From Fagopyrum homotropicum (taxonomy: Eukaryota; Streptophyta; Magnoliopsida; Caryophyllales; Polygonaceae): a stretch of 64,000 nucleotides of DNA. The stretch is taken from contig BSWB01000004.1 of the NCBI GenBank assembly GCA_033239125.1, forward strand, positions 118,925,235 to 118,989,234. Reading direction: 5' to 3'. Under the pieces are notes generated by a model, which saw nothing but the letters and a program-made list of their open reading frames with translations, was not told the DNA's origin and made no database searches. Shown here piece by piece: positions 46,048 to 56,779 of this stretch (its first letter is position 1; each line of letters opens with the position of its first letter). The position numbers and the translations under genes are program-made.

Positions 46048-47018
46048 CGCAACCGGCCGACACCAAGGCTAAGCTCATCTATCACTTAGCCTTGAAGATA
46101 GCCCATAGAATCCTCTCCGAGTGTCTCTTCCCTAGGACCGAGACCCCCCAAAAGATTAAGACCGATGAGCTTTTCCTCCTTTATTGCATGCTCTATGGTA
46201 GATCCGCTGATTGTGCTACCCTTCTTACCTCCACCATGAGTAAACTGAAAAACAAGAAGGCCGGGAACATTGGATATGGTGGCATGGTGACTCACATAGC
46301 CAACCAACTAGGGATAGATTACTCCGCTTGCACTAGGATAGCGGCGAGACCTTTGGGTCTCAACGGCCTTATGACTAGAGGTATCCCTTGGCTCCTCGAG
46401 TATTCCATTGTGGCCGGACGCCATAATTCGAAAGCGACCTTTGCGGCTATGCATGCCTATAGGTTAGTAGTTGCTTTGTATGTGCCGGATGATATCCCAG
46501 CTGGGGATGATGATGAAGAAATGAGAGGGGATGATGACCATGAGGTATGAGGTGATGAGCACACATTTGGTACATTTCCGGATCAGCCGGACACCTTCCC
46601 TGACCCACCTAGATGTTCTCCCCGCCCTTCTAGACCTTCCGGTTCCTCTTCTTCACGCCGTGCTTGCGTGAGTGAGAGGCCGACTTGGATGGACGCTCCT
46701 ACCACTTGGTATGGAGCGCAGCCGGACTGGATGGGAGCTCCTTCACCATGGTACGAGCAGGCACCGGTGGCACCGACAACTCCCCCACCTCAGGACGCTC
46801 CAGCTTGGTATGGACAGCCGCCGGAGTGGTACTCGCAGCTTCCAGAGTGGGCCACCGATCTATCCAGGAGAGTGGGAGATTTAGAGATTCGCCAGGAGAC
46901 ACATGACACCCGGAGCCAGGAGCATGATCGCATGATGAGAGACATCTACCGCCAGTAGGTTGGGTGGCCTTTTAGCTCGGATTTCTTTCCGTATCCACCA
47001 CCGCCTCCTCCACAGTGA
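46048..47018 (+). pseudogene. C extra ORF copy 2, N-terminal half missing
   Basis: It starts inside the ORF at QPADTKAKLIYHLALKIAHRILSECLFPRTETPQKIKTDELFLLYCMLYGRSADC, with this stretch intact, unlike copy 1. GLNGLMTRG joins directly to IPWLLEYS because about 70 bp between two TAGAGG repeats are gone. TGA 46548-46550 follows DDDHEV. The Trp repeats (PTWMDAPTTWYGAQPDWMGAP, PAWYGQPPEWYSQLPEWATDL) are open to TAG 46956-46958, and the C-terminus FFPYPPPPPPQ ends at 47018. Confidence 0.75.
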
Positions 47019-47963
47019 TGACGATGATTGACCGCTGGATTGAGCCGCCCCACCACCTTCTAGTGAGTTTATTTGTTTCCTTTTCTTTTCTTTATTTCTT
47101 TTGAACATTAAGGACAATGTATGTTTAAAGTATGGGGTGGGGTGTGACTATGGTTTGTAATAACTCTACTTACTTTGCTTTGATGATTCTATGAACACTT
47201 TATGTTTCCTTTCATTGTCACACGTTTTATTATTGCATTGTATGAAAAAGGCTTAGAAAAACCCATAAAAATTTGAAAATATTTGTGCTTCTAAGATTAG
47301 AGATGATTTCTATGATGAAAACTACTTGTGGAATGAGTTTTTGATGACAGTTGTATGCTTAAATTGAATTATGAATTGTGAAGAGATTGAGTATGTTGTT
47401 TATTCTTTCTTGCAAATCCCATAATGTGAAGGTTTTATCTAAATCATATTGAGAAACAAAGGCTGAAATCACAATATAAGTTCTTATACTTCTTTATGAA
47501 ATGATTAAGGCACCTCGATTTTCTTACTTCTTTCTTTGATCATTTAGCCCCTCAATGAAATAATTGCCTCCTTTACCTATCCGGGATTTAGGAAGGGTTG
47601 ATTTTGTCATGTTTGATGTGGGAGGGCCATGAAAGCAATTGTTTTCGAAGTGTAGGAAAATTCTAGGTTTGGGGAAGTCAATCATGACGATGAGTAACTC
47701 AGCACCATTCACATAGCCGGGTGTTTGTGTCTAGTCAAAGTCGGATTGAGCAATATTCCTAACGGATTATGGTATGTGCATCAAGGGTTTGAGGCATCTC
47801 GAAATTGAGAAACGCCAATCTCCTAGGCTTCGGTTATTGTGCACCGCTGTCCATAACTCCAAAAGTAAAGTCGAAAAATTATGTGCAAAAAGTTTAGAGC
47901 AAAGCTCTAAGTTGGTGGAAGTTCAAATGGTAAAAAGAAAAGAGTTGTGTTGTCCTTCTTCCC
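47019..47963 (+). other. C 3' non-coding region, copy 2
   Basis: Near-identical to copy 1, including GTATGGGGTGGGGTGTGAC (about 47130-47148). It breaks at TTCTTCCC; the next bases are chromovirus D sequence. B's 3' region continues past this point, so the break is real. Confidence 0.7.
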
Positions 47964-49080
47964 AGAACATAAGAGTCTGAATTATATTTCTACGCAACGG
48001 GAGTTGAATAACCGTCAGCGTCGATGGCTTGAGTTGATCAAGGACTTTGACCTTGAGATTTTGTATCATCCTGGAAAGGCAAATGTTGTAGCTGACGCCT
48101 TGAGCAGGAAGACGCCTCGTGAGAAGGCGATTACCAGATTACTAGTACAACCTCAGCTTCAAAGGGATCTAGCTTGGCTAGAGCTGGACATCCAGTTTCC
48201 CGATGAGAATGCCCAGTTGTATGCTTTAGAGGTTTTACCTGGTCTGTTGGATGAGATCCAACAGAAGTTAGGGACCTGACCGACCTTGACGAGGATCAGA
48301 GAGAGGATGTCTCGTGGAGAGACACCAAAGTTCTCCATTGGAACATATGGAGTGATGAGGTGTCAAGATCATATCCGTGTAGCTACTGATGTAGAGTTGA
48401 GACAGAGGATCTTATAGGAGGCCCACTGTACACCTTACTCTATACATCCGGGTACGAGTAAGATGTACCATGATGTGAGACGTTCATAATGGTGGGAAGG
48501 GCTGAAGCCCGATATACCAAGATTTGTGGCACAGTGTGCGACTTGTCAGCAGGTCAAGATTGAGCATTACAAACCTGGTGGTGAGCTTCATCCACTGCTA
48601 CCGTAGTGGAAGTGGGAGGACGTCTCCATGGACTTTGTGACGAGATTGAGACCCAATAGGAGTTTAGATGTCATATGGGTTGTGGTTGATAGACTGACAA
48701 AGACGAAACGTTTCATTCCTATCAAAGAGACGTGGCCAGTGAGTAGATTGGCTGAGGAGTACACTAGACAGGTAATGAGACTCCATGGTGTACCGAGGAC
48801 GATCATCTTTGATCGAGATGGACGGTTTACCTCGAGGTTTTGGCAGCAAATTCAGACTGCTTTAGGGATGAGTCTACACTTTATGACTGCGTTTCACCCC
48901 AGACAGATGGTCAGTCTAAGAGGACCATCCAAACCTTGGAGGATATGCTGCGAGCTTGTGTGTTGGATTGGGGACATGTATGGTCTGATTACCTCCCACT
49001 TGTTGAGTTCTCATACAACAACTGACATGCATCCATTAGGATGGCTCCTTATGAAGCACTATATAGACGTAGGTACCGTA
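47964..49080 (+). pseudogene. Second copy of chromovirus D, RNase H end and integrase
   Basis: From 47966 it matches D from 32918 closely: [115 protein letters not shown]. It shares with copy 1 the TAG (48604-48606), the 1-bp deletion at about 48895 and the Lys at the catalytic Glu position (48918-48920), and it has its own TAG near 48416. It ends at RRRYR where element E inserted. Confidence 0.88.
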
Positions 49081-50890
49081 TGATAACACGATTTATGACT
49101 TAGGTTTAAGTAGTCATTTAGATAGATTTCTCACTCATTCATGCATGGTTTAGCACTAGTTCACGACGTTTGCACTCAATTCACGTATTTTGTAGAGATA
49201 GAAGTCTACACGGACTTTTGCATTGCTTTGTAGGTATTTTGGGAGATTTAGGAGCTTAATCGATACGTCCGAGGATCGTTCATCAAGATGACACACCCTC
49301 GGACTCATTAGGATGCAAGCTAGAGGCTAAGGAAGACTCATGGAACCTTGTCAACACAAGCCATGCACCAAATCATAGCTTAATGATCCAAGGCGAAGCT
49401 GAAGCACCAAACCACGGTTGCTGGCACTTCCACGGCCGTGGAACCAACCGTGGTTTCTGCCAAACGGTTGTGACAGCTGTGCCACGATCTCATGGCTTTC
49501 TCTAGCAAGGTTGTAGTATAAAAGTGGTCTAGCAAGGCTGAGAGAGGGCATCTTGGAGCAACCATCCATTATCCCCTATCATCTAATCAAAAACACTCTC
49601 AACAAGAAGATTCTCTAAGGAGGGAGACACCATTGAAGGAGGAGAAGAGCTCCATTGGAGAAGAAGAGAAGAACACACCATTGCTAGCACTTGATAGGTT
49701 TTATAGTGAAGAATTTCGGAATCGTTTTCTAGGGTTGTAAGAATCGATTAAACCTTCTTTTGGAAGGGTTGTGAGTCTTCTAATCTTAATTCAGCTTGGT
49801 TTTGTTTGCTTCACTTGTTCATATCTTTCTTTTCATTATCTTGCAAATGGAAGCCATGATTTTATGTTTGATGATTTCGATTGTTATGATGCATGTTGTA
49901 GGCTAAATGGATGTGATTCTAGGGTAAGGAAAGGATGGTTATGGCTAAGACTATGATAGGATGAACTTAGATTTGCCCTTGGATTGCTTGCTTGCTTGAA
50001 CTAAGTCACTGCTATAGTCCACGGTTAGTTCTTGCCCTTCCACGGCCGTGGAAATGGTAGAACAACCCGTGGTTTCCCTGGTTCGATGGATCTAAGTACT
50101 AGACTGTTAGAATGTTGAAATCCTAGTGTTTGTTGAGTTAAATCTATCCTAGGGTGACCTAGTGTTAGCAACTAAGTGTTAGAAGAGACCTACCCGGTGA
50201 TTCTTACTCTTAGATTTCAAGGATGACAAACTCTAGGTAGTGGTGAGCCTCATAAGCCGCCATTGGACTAAGTGTGCTAGGATAGTTATTTAGGACTAAC
50301 CCTTTCGAGACTTACCCGGTGAGGATAGGTTAGATCCCTAGGTGACAATCCGGTTTGTGTAGAATTCCATCCCTTAGGCTCTGTGAGACTTACCCGGTGA
50401 TGAGACCTTAGGAACGGACTAGTAGACCGTGAGACCTACCCGGTGATTGATCCCAATCTAGAAACACTCAGTCCCAACATATCATAGTTAATCCAAGGAA
50501 TGATTAGATAGCTTGAGTCCTATTCCATAACCGGAATTTCTAACCCCTAGAATCCACTTTTCTCTTTGATCTCGTATCTCGTTTTAGCTTGTTTGTCCGT
50601 GTTGATTTGTTAGCTTAGTTGATTGCTTATTTCGCATGATTTGTGATCCTTGGTTGATCACCTAAAAACCAACCAAAAACATTGAGATTTTCATTTCTTT
50701 ATTCCTTAACCTAGATCTTCACTAAACTTAATCACTAATCGAATCAATCTCACCTTAGTCTTTGTGTTCGACCTCGGAATACTATCCCTACTACAAACGT
50801 CCCGTACACTGCGGGTTCGCTAGGAGTTAGGAGAAATATAACGAGTATAAATTTTAAAGCTTATTGCGTGCACACGTTCTTAGCGTAATA
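49081..50890 (+). repeat. E 5' LTR
   Basis: TGATAACACG...GCGTAATA; the last two bases are TA where the 3' LTR has CA. TATAAAA is at 49517-49523. TTCCACGGCCGTGGAA (16-bp perfect palindrome) is at 49428-49443 upstream and again at 50038-50053 downstream, each with CCACGGTT and CCGTGGTTT half-sites. GAGACYTACCCGGTGA is at 50185, 50307, 50385 and 50431. It lacks a 12-bp stretch (about 50705) present in the 3' LTR. Confidence 0.93.
49517..49523 (+). promoter_or_regulatory. E LTR TATA box
   Basis: TATAAAA, 74 bp after the first full palindrome. The 3' LTR equivalent is 58886-58892. It corresponds to TATAAG in A. Confidence 0.65.
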
Positions 50891-50896
50891 AGTTTT

Positions 50897-50914
50897 TGGC
50901 GCTGTTGCCGGGGA
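50897..50914 (+). other. E primer-binding site, tRNA-Asp type
   Basis: TGGCGCTGTTGCCGGGGA, one C-to-T change from the perfect site. It lies six bases inside the LTR. Confidence 0.9.
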
Positions 50915-51030
50915 CTAGGTCTAGATTGAGTCTTTTTGTGATTGTTTATAGTGTAGGTCTTTCTTGTTACTTTTGATCTCTTTTTGGTTTGTGTCTTTGC
51001 TTTTCAGGACATCTCTAATTCTTTAGGTGT

Positions 51031-52503
51031 ATGCGAAGATCTCGTGGCAAAGATTTAGCTCCATTCGATCCCGAACCGGAGAAAACCCTTAGATCTAGAT
51101 CCAAGAGCATTAAAAAGGGGAAAGAGATGGCCGGAAGAGATCTCCAAGCTGAATTGGAAGAGACTTTAGAGCAAATTAGGATAAGGGATGAAGCTTTGGA
51201 GAATGAAAGGAGACTTGCCAATGAGAGGCAAGAGGCAACTAGGAGGGAGATTGAAGAGATTAGGCAAGCACTTGTCCAAGTTGAGCTTAATCGTCAACAA
51301 CCTCCACCTCCACCACAACCGCAACCGGAGGTGGTTAATATACGGGTTCTGCCCATTGCCATTGGAGAGCCACAAATGTTAGGGCAACGTATGGATCCAG
51401 CACAAAGAGCACACCGCCCGGGTGTGAACTTAGGAGATCCCGCAGCCCATGATTATGAACTCCGCCCTCAAGTTCTACAAATGATCCAGCATAATTAATT
51501 TGGAGGGATGGAAGGAGAGTCTCCCCATCAACACTTGATGAACTATGAGATCTTGATGGAGACTCTTAGACCACCTAGATTGGAGAACAACAACCATAAG
51601 CTTAGGGCTTTTTCCTTCTCTCTTAAGGATAAGGCCTTGGCTTGGTATCAATCTATTCCACAAGAGCGAGTTAGTACTTGGGAGGAAATGACAACCGAGT
51701 TTTTGACTAAGTTCTTCCCACCTTCCAAGACTACCGAGTTAAGAGGGAAGATCAATGCCTTCGTGATGAAGGATAGAGAGAGTTTATTCAAGTCTTGGGA
51801 GAGATTCAAAGATCTTCTCCTAGATTGTCCACACCATGGTATACCAAAAATTGAGCTATTAGAGATCTACTTCAAAGGACTTGATGAAGATAGCCAATTC
51901 AAGCTTCAATCTCTTTCCGGTGGGACTTTCATGGAAAAGCATGTGGATGAAGCTTGGGAGTTTGTAGAGAAACAAGCTTTAGTGATTGAGAAGTACTACC
52001 ATAGGAAGAGTGAAGGGAGGAAGGCAGGAGCATATGAGGTGAGTGAAGTCACCATGAGCAATTTCAAGCTTGACGCCATCAACAACGAGCTAAAGTCTTT
52101 GAGGGAGTTGTGTGCCACAACTTTGAAGAACCAAGCAACCCCTCAAGTGCAAGTGCAAGCTAACTTATTTTCCAAGGAGGAAGATGTGAACTACATGGGA
52201 AGGGGCAACTACAACAACTATCAAGGCCCAAGGAACTTCAACAATAACCGGCAATTCAACAATTACCGGCCCAACCATAACCATCCCGGGTTTTCCTATT
52301 CTAACCCGGATGGAGCCTTGAACCCTCCCGCTTCTACAAGCGCAGCTCCACCACCAAAAGCCTAACAAGAACCTCCACCCGGATTTACTCAACCTCCAAA
52401 GGATAGAACCGAGATGATGTTTGAGCAATTGCTTGGAAGGTTGAGTGGTCTTGAGAGCACGGTGACTTCCATTTCTAAAGCTCAAAAAATGTTGGAAGCA
52501 TAA
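51031..52503 (+). pseudogene. gag: E gag, three premature stops
   Basis: Starts MRRSRGKDLAPFDPEPEKTL; coiled coil; Pro/Gln run. The capsid-like domain contains TAA 51496-51498 (A has CAA) just before FGGMEGESPHQHL. From 51508 it is open: SFSLKDKALAWYQ, FFPPSKTTELRGKINAF, LDCPHHGIPKIELLEIYFKG, Asn/Arg-rich tail. TAA 52363-52365 and TAA 52501-52503 follow. All three lie in one frame with the protease downstream, so these are point changes in one gag-protease gene. Confidence 0.88.
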
Positions 52504-53964
52504 GTGTTCCAAAAGGCGGGTGAAGCTCATAGAGGTCCGGGAAAGCTTCCCGGAAGGACCGAAGACAACCCAAGAGGCCAAGTGTTGGCCATCACTACAA
52601 GGAGTGGGTTAAGTATGAAGGATCCATTGCCCAAGGAAAATGCTAAGGGAAAGCAAGTAATGGTAGAAGAAGAGATGTTGCAAGAAGATGGAGGCAAGAG
52701 CAAGGATGTTGAGCCAACATATGTTGCACCGCCTCCATACAAACCACCACTACCGTTCCCACAATCACGAGCAAGAGCTCACTTGGACAAGCACTTTGGT
52801 AAATTCCTTGAACTTATGTCTAAATTGCATATTAATATTCCGTTCATGGATGCTATCTTAGGTATGCCGGCATATGGCAAGTTCTTGAAGGAAATACTCT
52901 CCAAAAAAAGGAAGTTGGAGGAGTATGGGGAAGTGAGGATGACAAAGAGATCCTTGGAATTGATCCAAACGATGAAGGAGGAGATGCCTCCTAAGCTAAG
53001 AGATCCGGGATCCTTTTGTGTGCCAATCGGAGTGGGAGAAGTGAAGTATGAAGCCCTTTGTGATCTTGGGGCAAGTGTAAGCATCATACCGCTTGCACTT
53101 TGCAACAAGGTGGGGCTAGGAGAGCCAAAGCCGGTCAAGATGACCCTCTATATGGAGGACCGTTCTATCACTCACCCGGTTGGGATCTTAGAAGACATTC
53201 TGGTGCAACTGGGGAAGTTCTATGTGCCGATTGATTTTGTTGTCTTGGACATTCTGGCGGACTATCCGGTTCCCATCATCTTAGGGAGACCTTTCCTAGC
53301 CACTTTCGGATACTTGGTGGATTGTAAAAATGGAATTCTCTCCTTCAACATTGGAGAAGAGAACATCAAGTTCAAGCTGTCCACAATGATGAAAGGGCCA
53401 ACCCTTGATGAGGATGTGTTCAACATAGTCGAGCAAGAAGAGTCTAGAGAAGTTGTGAGCTCGATCTTGATGAAGGACCCCTTGGAGAAGGTTCTTAGTT
53501 TAAGCTTGATGGAGGAAGGTGTTGAGCAGGCTTGCAATGAAGAAATCAAGGCCTTAGAAGCATTAGAAAAGGAGACAAGAGCTGAGATTGAAGACCACGA
53601 GAGTGTGCTGAGTTCCTGTAGGAACCACGGTCGTGGAAGGTGTTCCACGGCCGTAGAACTCTCTGGAAAGCTCCGAAGAGCAAGCTTGGAAACTTCCACG
53701 GCCGTGGATGTGCTAAGAACCGTGGACTTGCCCGTGGTTTCCCCAGAAGTAGCTCTTGTTGAGGATCAAGCTTCAAGGAGCCTTGGAGAGCCTTCATTTG
53801 CTTTGGATTCATCTCAACCAACAATATTTGGATCGTCTCCGCTCGATAAAGGTCCTCCTAAACTTGAACTCAAACCCCTCCCCTCTCACTTGAAGTATGC
53901 TTTTCTTGGTGATAATTCTACATATCCTGTGATTGTGAATGCATGCTTGAATGATGATCGATGA
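52504..53964 (+). pseudogene. E gag end, protease and palindrome linker
   Basis: The frame continues without a break from gag: FQKAGEAHRGPGKLPGRTEDN, LAITTRSGLSMKDPL, YKPPLPFPQSRARAHLD, protease ALCDLGASVSIIPLALC (active site intact), LGRPFLATFGYLVDC. The linker 53620-53750 carries CCACGGTCGTGG, TTCCACGGCCGTAGAA and TCCACGGCCGTGGA and is translated. The frame then enters the RT leader (LPSHLKYAFLGDNSTYPVIV). A 4-bp insertion near 53955-53960 ends it at TGA 53962-53964. Confidence 0.88.
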
Positions 53965-55438
53965 ACTTGCTAAGTTTTTGCATGAGCTAAGATTGCATAG
54001 AAAAGCCATTGGCTATACTATGGATGATTTAGTTGGCATTAAGCCCTCTTTGTGCATGCATAAGATATTGATGGAAGATAACCATAAACCCTCTATTGAA
54101 CATCAAAGAAGATTGAATCCTATAATGAAAGAGGTGGTCAAGAAAGAGATCATTAAGTTGCTAGATGCGGGAATCATCTACCCTATTTTGGATAGTAAGT
54201 GGGTTAGTCCCGTTCATGTAGTTCCTAAGAAGGGTGGGATGACCATAGTGACTAATGAAAACAATGAACTAATCCCAACTAGGACGGTTACGGGATGGAG
54301 GATGGGTATTGACTATAGGAAGTTGAACATGGCCTCTAGGAAAGATCACTTCCCTCTCCCTTTCATTGACCAAATGCTAGAGAGGTTAGCTCAACATTCT
54401 CATTTTTGCTACTTAGATGGTTATAGTGGATTCTTCCAAATCCCTATCCACCCCGATGACCAAGAGAAAACCACATTTACATGTCCATGGGGTACTTTTG
54501 CATATAGGAGAATACCATTTGGGTTGTGTAATGCACCCGCCACCTTCCAAAGGTGTATGATGGCTATCTTTTCGGAATACATTGAAAACATCATGGAAGT
54601 GTTTATGGATGATTTTTCTGTTTATGGTTCTTCCTTTGATAATTGCTTAGCTAACTTGTCATTAGTATTGAAAAGATGTGAGGAGACAAATCTTGTCTTA
54701 AATTGGGAAAAATGCCACTTCATGAGAAGTGAAGGTATTGTGTTGGGACACTTGGTGTCCAACCGTGGCATTGAGGTTGATAGGGCCAAGATTGAAACGA
54801 TAGAGAAGTTGCCACCACCTACCTCGGTGAAAGGGGTAAGGAGTTTCTTAGGGCATGCCGGTTTCTACCGGATGTTTATTAAAGACTTCTCTAAAATTTC
54901 TAAGCCTCTTACTAACCTACTAATGAAAGATATTGAGTTTGTTTTCTCCAAGGATTGCCTTGAGGCTTTTTGTAGGTTGAAGAACGCTTTGATCTCCGCA
55001 CCTATCATGCAACCTCCGGATTGGAGTTTACCGTTTGAGAACATGTGCGATGCAAGTGATGTAGCCGTTGGGGCTGTTTTGGGGCAAAGGAAAGATGGGC
55101 GCACACATGCCATTTATTATGCTAGCAAGACGCTAGATGATGCCCAACTCAATTATGCTACCACCGAGAAGGAATTGCTAGCGGATGTGTATGCATTTGA
55201 GAAGTTCCGCTCATATCTTGTTGGAGCGAAGGTCATTGTTTATACGGATCATGCTGCGATCCGTTATCTACTTACCAAGAAGGATGCCATGCCTAGGTTG
55301 ATTCGGTGGATCCTTCTTCTTCAAGAGTTTGATTTGGAAATCCGGGACAAGAAAGGGTCCGAGAACTCTGTGGCGGATCACCTTAGTAGACTCCCATCAT
55401 TGGAGCTTGAGAGAGATGACATCCCGATTGATGACTAA
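53951..55438 (+). CDS. pol: E reverse transcriptase and RNase H, 495 codons open
   Basis: It is the longest intact RT frame in the window. [97 protein letters not shown] (Asp pair 54608-54613), [13 protein letters not shown]. RNase [62 protein letters not shown] Val to Asp change (LLADVYAF) lies in a normally hydrophobic strand. TAA 55436-55438 ends it where A has TCA. The original frame begins upstream in the gag-protease ORF; the 4-bp insertion separates them. Confidence 0.88.
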   Translation: MMIDELAKFLHELRLHRKAIGYTMDDLVGIKPSLCMHKILMEDNHKPSIEHQRRLNPIMKEVVKKEIIKLLDAGIIYPILDSKWVSPVHVVPKKGGMTIVTNENNELIPTRTVTGWRMGIDYRKLNMASRKDHFPLPFIDQMLERLAQHSHFCYLDGYSGFFQIPIHPDDQEKTTFTCPWGTFAYRRIPFGLCNAPATFQRCMMAIFSEYIENIMEVFMDDFSVYGSSFDNCLANLSLVLKRCEETNLVLNWEKCHFMRSEGIVLGHLVSNRGIEVDRAKIETIEKLPPPTSVKGVRSFLGHAGFYRMFIKDFSKISKPLTNLLMKDIEFVFSKDCLEAFCRLKNALISAPIMQPPDWSLPFENMCDASDVAVGAVLGQRKDGRTHAIYYASKTLDDAQLNYATTEKELLADVYAFEKFRSYLVGAKVIVYTDHAAIRYLLTKKDAMPRLIRWILLLQEFDLEIRDKKGSENSVADHLSRLPSLELERDDIPIDD

Positions 55439-56779
55439 TTCCGGGATGAGCAATTGCAAATAGTGGAGGAGTGCTTATTCCAAGTGTCTAGAGGAAGTGA
55501 GCCATGGTATGCCGACATTGTGAACTATCTTGTGTGTGAGGAAGTGCCTCCCGGATTGACATATGCCCAAAGAAAGAAGTTCTTCAAAGATTTGAGGCAC
55601 TACTATTAGAGTGAACCACTTTTGTTCAAGAGAGGGCCGGATGGAGTGTTTAGAAGATGCATACCGGAGGATGAGGTGGAGAGTGTGATCCGCCATTGTC
55701 ATTCCTTGCCATGTGGAGGGCATGCCAGCTCCCACAAGACATGTGCAAAGGTGTAGCAATCGGGCTTCTTTTTGCCAAGCTTGTTCAAGGATGTGCGAAG
55801 CTTTGTGGTAGCTTGTGATGCTTGCCAAAGGACGGGCAACATCTCAAGGAGGAATGAGATGCCCTTGAACAACATACAAGAAGTGGAAATATTTGATGTG
55901 TGGGGAGTGGACTTAATGGGACCATTCCCTTCTTCTTGTGGCAACCTCTACATCCTATTGGCGGTTGACTATGTTTCGAGATGGGTGGAGGCAATCGCCT
56001 CTCCCACAAATGATGCCAAGGTTGTGGTGCGGTTCTTCAACCGAGTGATCTTCCCTAGGTTTGGAACACCAAGGGTGATCATAAGTGATGGAGGGAAGCA
56101 CTTCACCAATAGGAACTTTGGAGCACTTTTGGCTAAGTATGGGGTGACTCATAAGGTGGCAACACCTTACCATCCCCAAACTAGTGGCCAAGTGGAGATC
56201 TCCAACCGGGAGATCAAGGGAATTCTTGAGAAGACGGTCTCTAGGACACGAAAAGATTGGGCTATGAAGCTCGATGATGCCTTATGGGCATATAGAACCG
56301 CCTTCAAGACACCAATTGGCACCACTCCTTACAAGTTAGTCAATGGCAAGTCTTGCCACCTTCTGGTAGAAATGGAGCATAGAGCTTATTGGGCCATTAA
56401 GGGGCTAAATTTTGACCTCAAGGAGGCCGGAGAGAAGAGATTGCTAGACATGAATGCTCTTGAGGAGATCCGGTTGGATGCCTCTGAAAATGCCCGGATC
56501 TACAAGGAGAGGACCAAACGTTGGCATGACAAACGCCTCATCCCGAAGGAGTTGAGTGAAGGCGACCTTGTCCTTCTTTTCAACTCAAGGCTGCGGCTCT
56601 TTCCCGGTAAGCTAAAACCAAGATGGACCGGGCTATATGTGGTGAAGAAGATCTTCCCCCATGGAGCTATTGAGATAGGAGGGGAGCATTGTGGAGATTT
56701 CAAGGTGAACGGGCACCGGTTAAAGAAGTACATCCCGGGAACTCCGGTGGATATGATTGCCCCACTTCACCTAGAATGA
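55439..56779 (+). pseudogene. pol: E integrase, two stops in N-terminal part, core open
   Basis: In frame after the [26 protein letters not shown] 55607-55609 (A has TGG), zinc region [18 protein letters not shown] 55754-55756, CDACQRTGN. From 55772 it is open to 56779: [34 protein letters not shown] (Asp, Asp and Glu all present), [34 protein letters not shown], ending APLHLE. No chromodomain, as usual for Athila. Confidence 0.88.

Larger units (their letters stand above)
34853..47963 (+). mobile_element. Athila element C, 3' truncated, with internal tandem duplication
   Basis: It has a 5' LTR (34853-36533), primer site, gag-protease, RT-RNase H, integrase and an ATHILA ORF-1-like gene. The 3' region stops at TTCTTCCC (47963), where chromovirus sequence begins. 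The polypurine tract and 3' LTR are missing. The 3' third (from 42803) is present twice. The left flank GAGTG also brackets the C-type solo LTR at 61099-62817, which ties the two loci together. Many stops and frameshifts are present. Confidence 0.87.
42803..47963 (+). repeat. Tandem duplication of C 3' third (copies 42803-45840 and 45841-47963)
   Basis: At 45841 the 3' region TTGTCCTTC is joined through TTCCCC to CAAAATCAAGCAAAATTCACC, the leader of the extra ORF also seen at 42803. Copy 2 then repeats leader, ORF and 3' region and stops at the same point (TTCCC 47959-47963). TTCCC is shared by both edges, as expected for a microhomology-mediated event. Copy 2 has lost about 860 bp of leader/ORF start (joint about 46047) and about 70 bp between TAGAGG repeats (about 46375-46381). 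Confidence 0.82.

Noticed and set aside
49351..49569. Minus-strand ORFs over the E LTR cassette (also 58749-58934)
   Set aside because: Duplicated by LTR identity, antisense to the promoter region, no recognisable protein.
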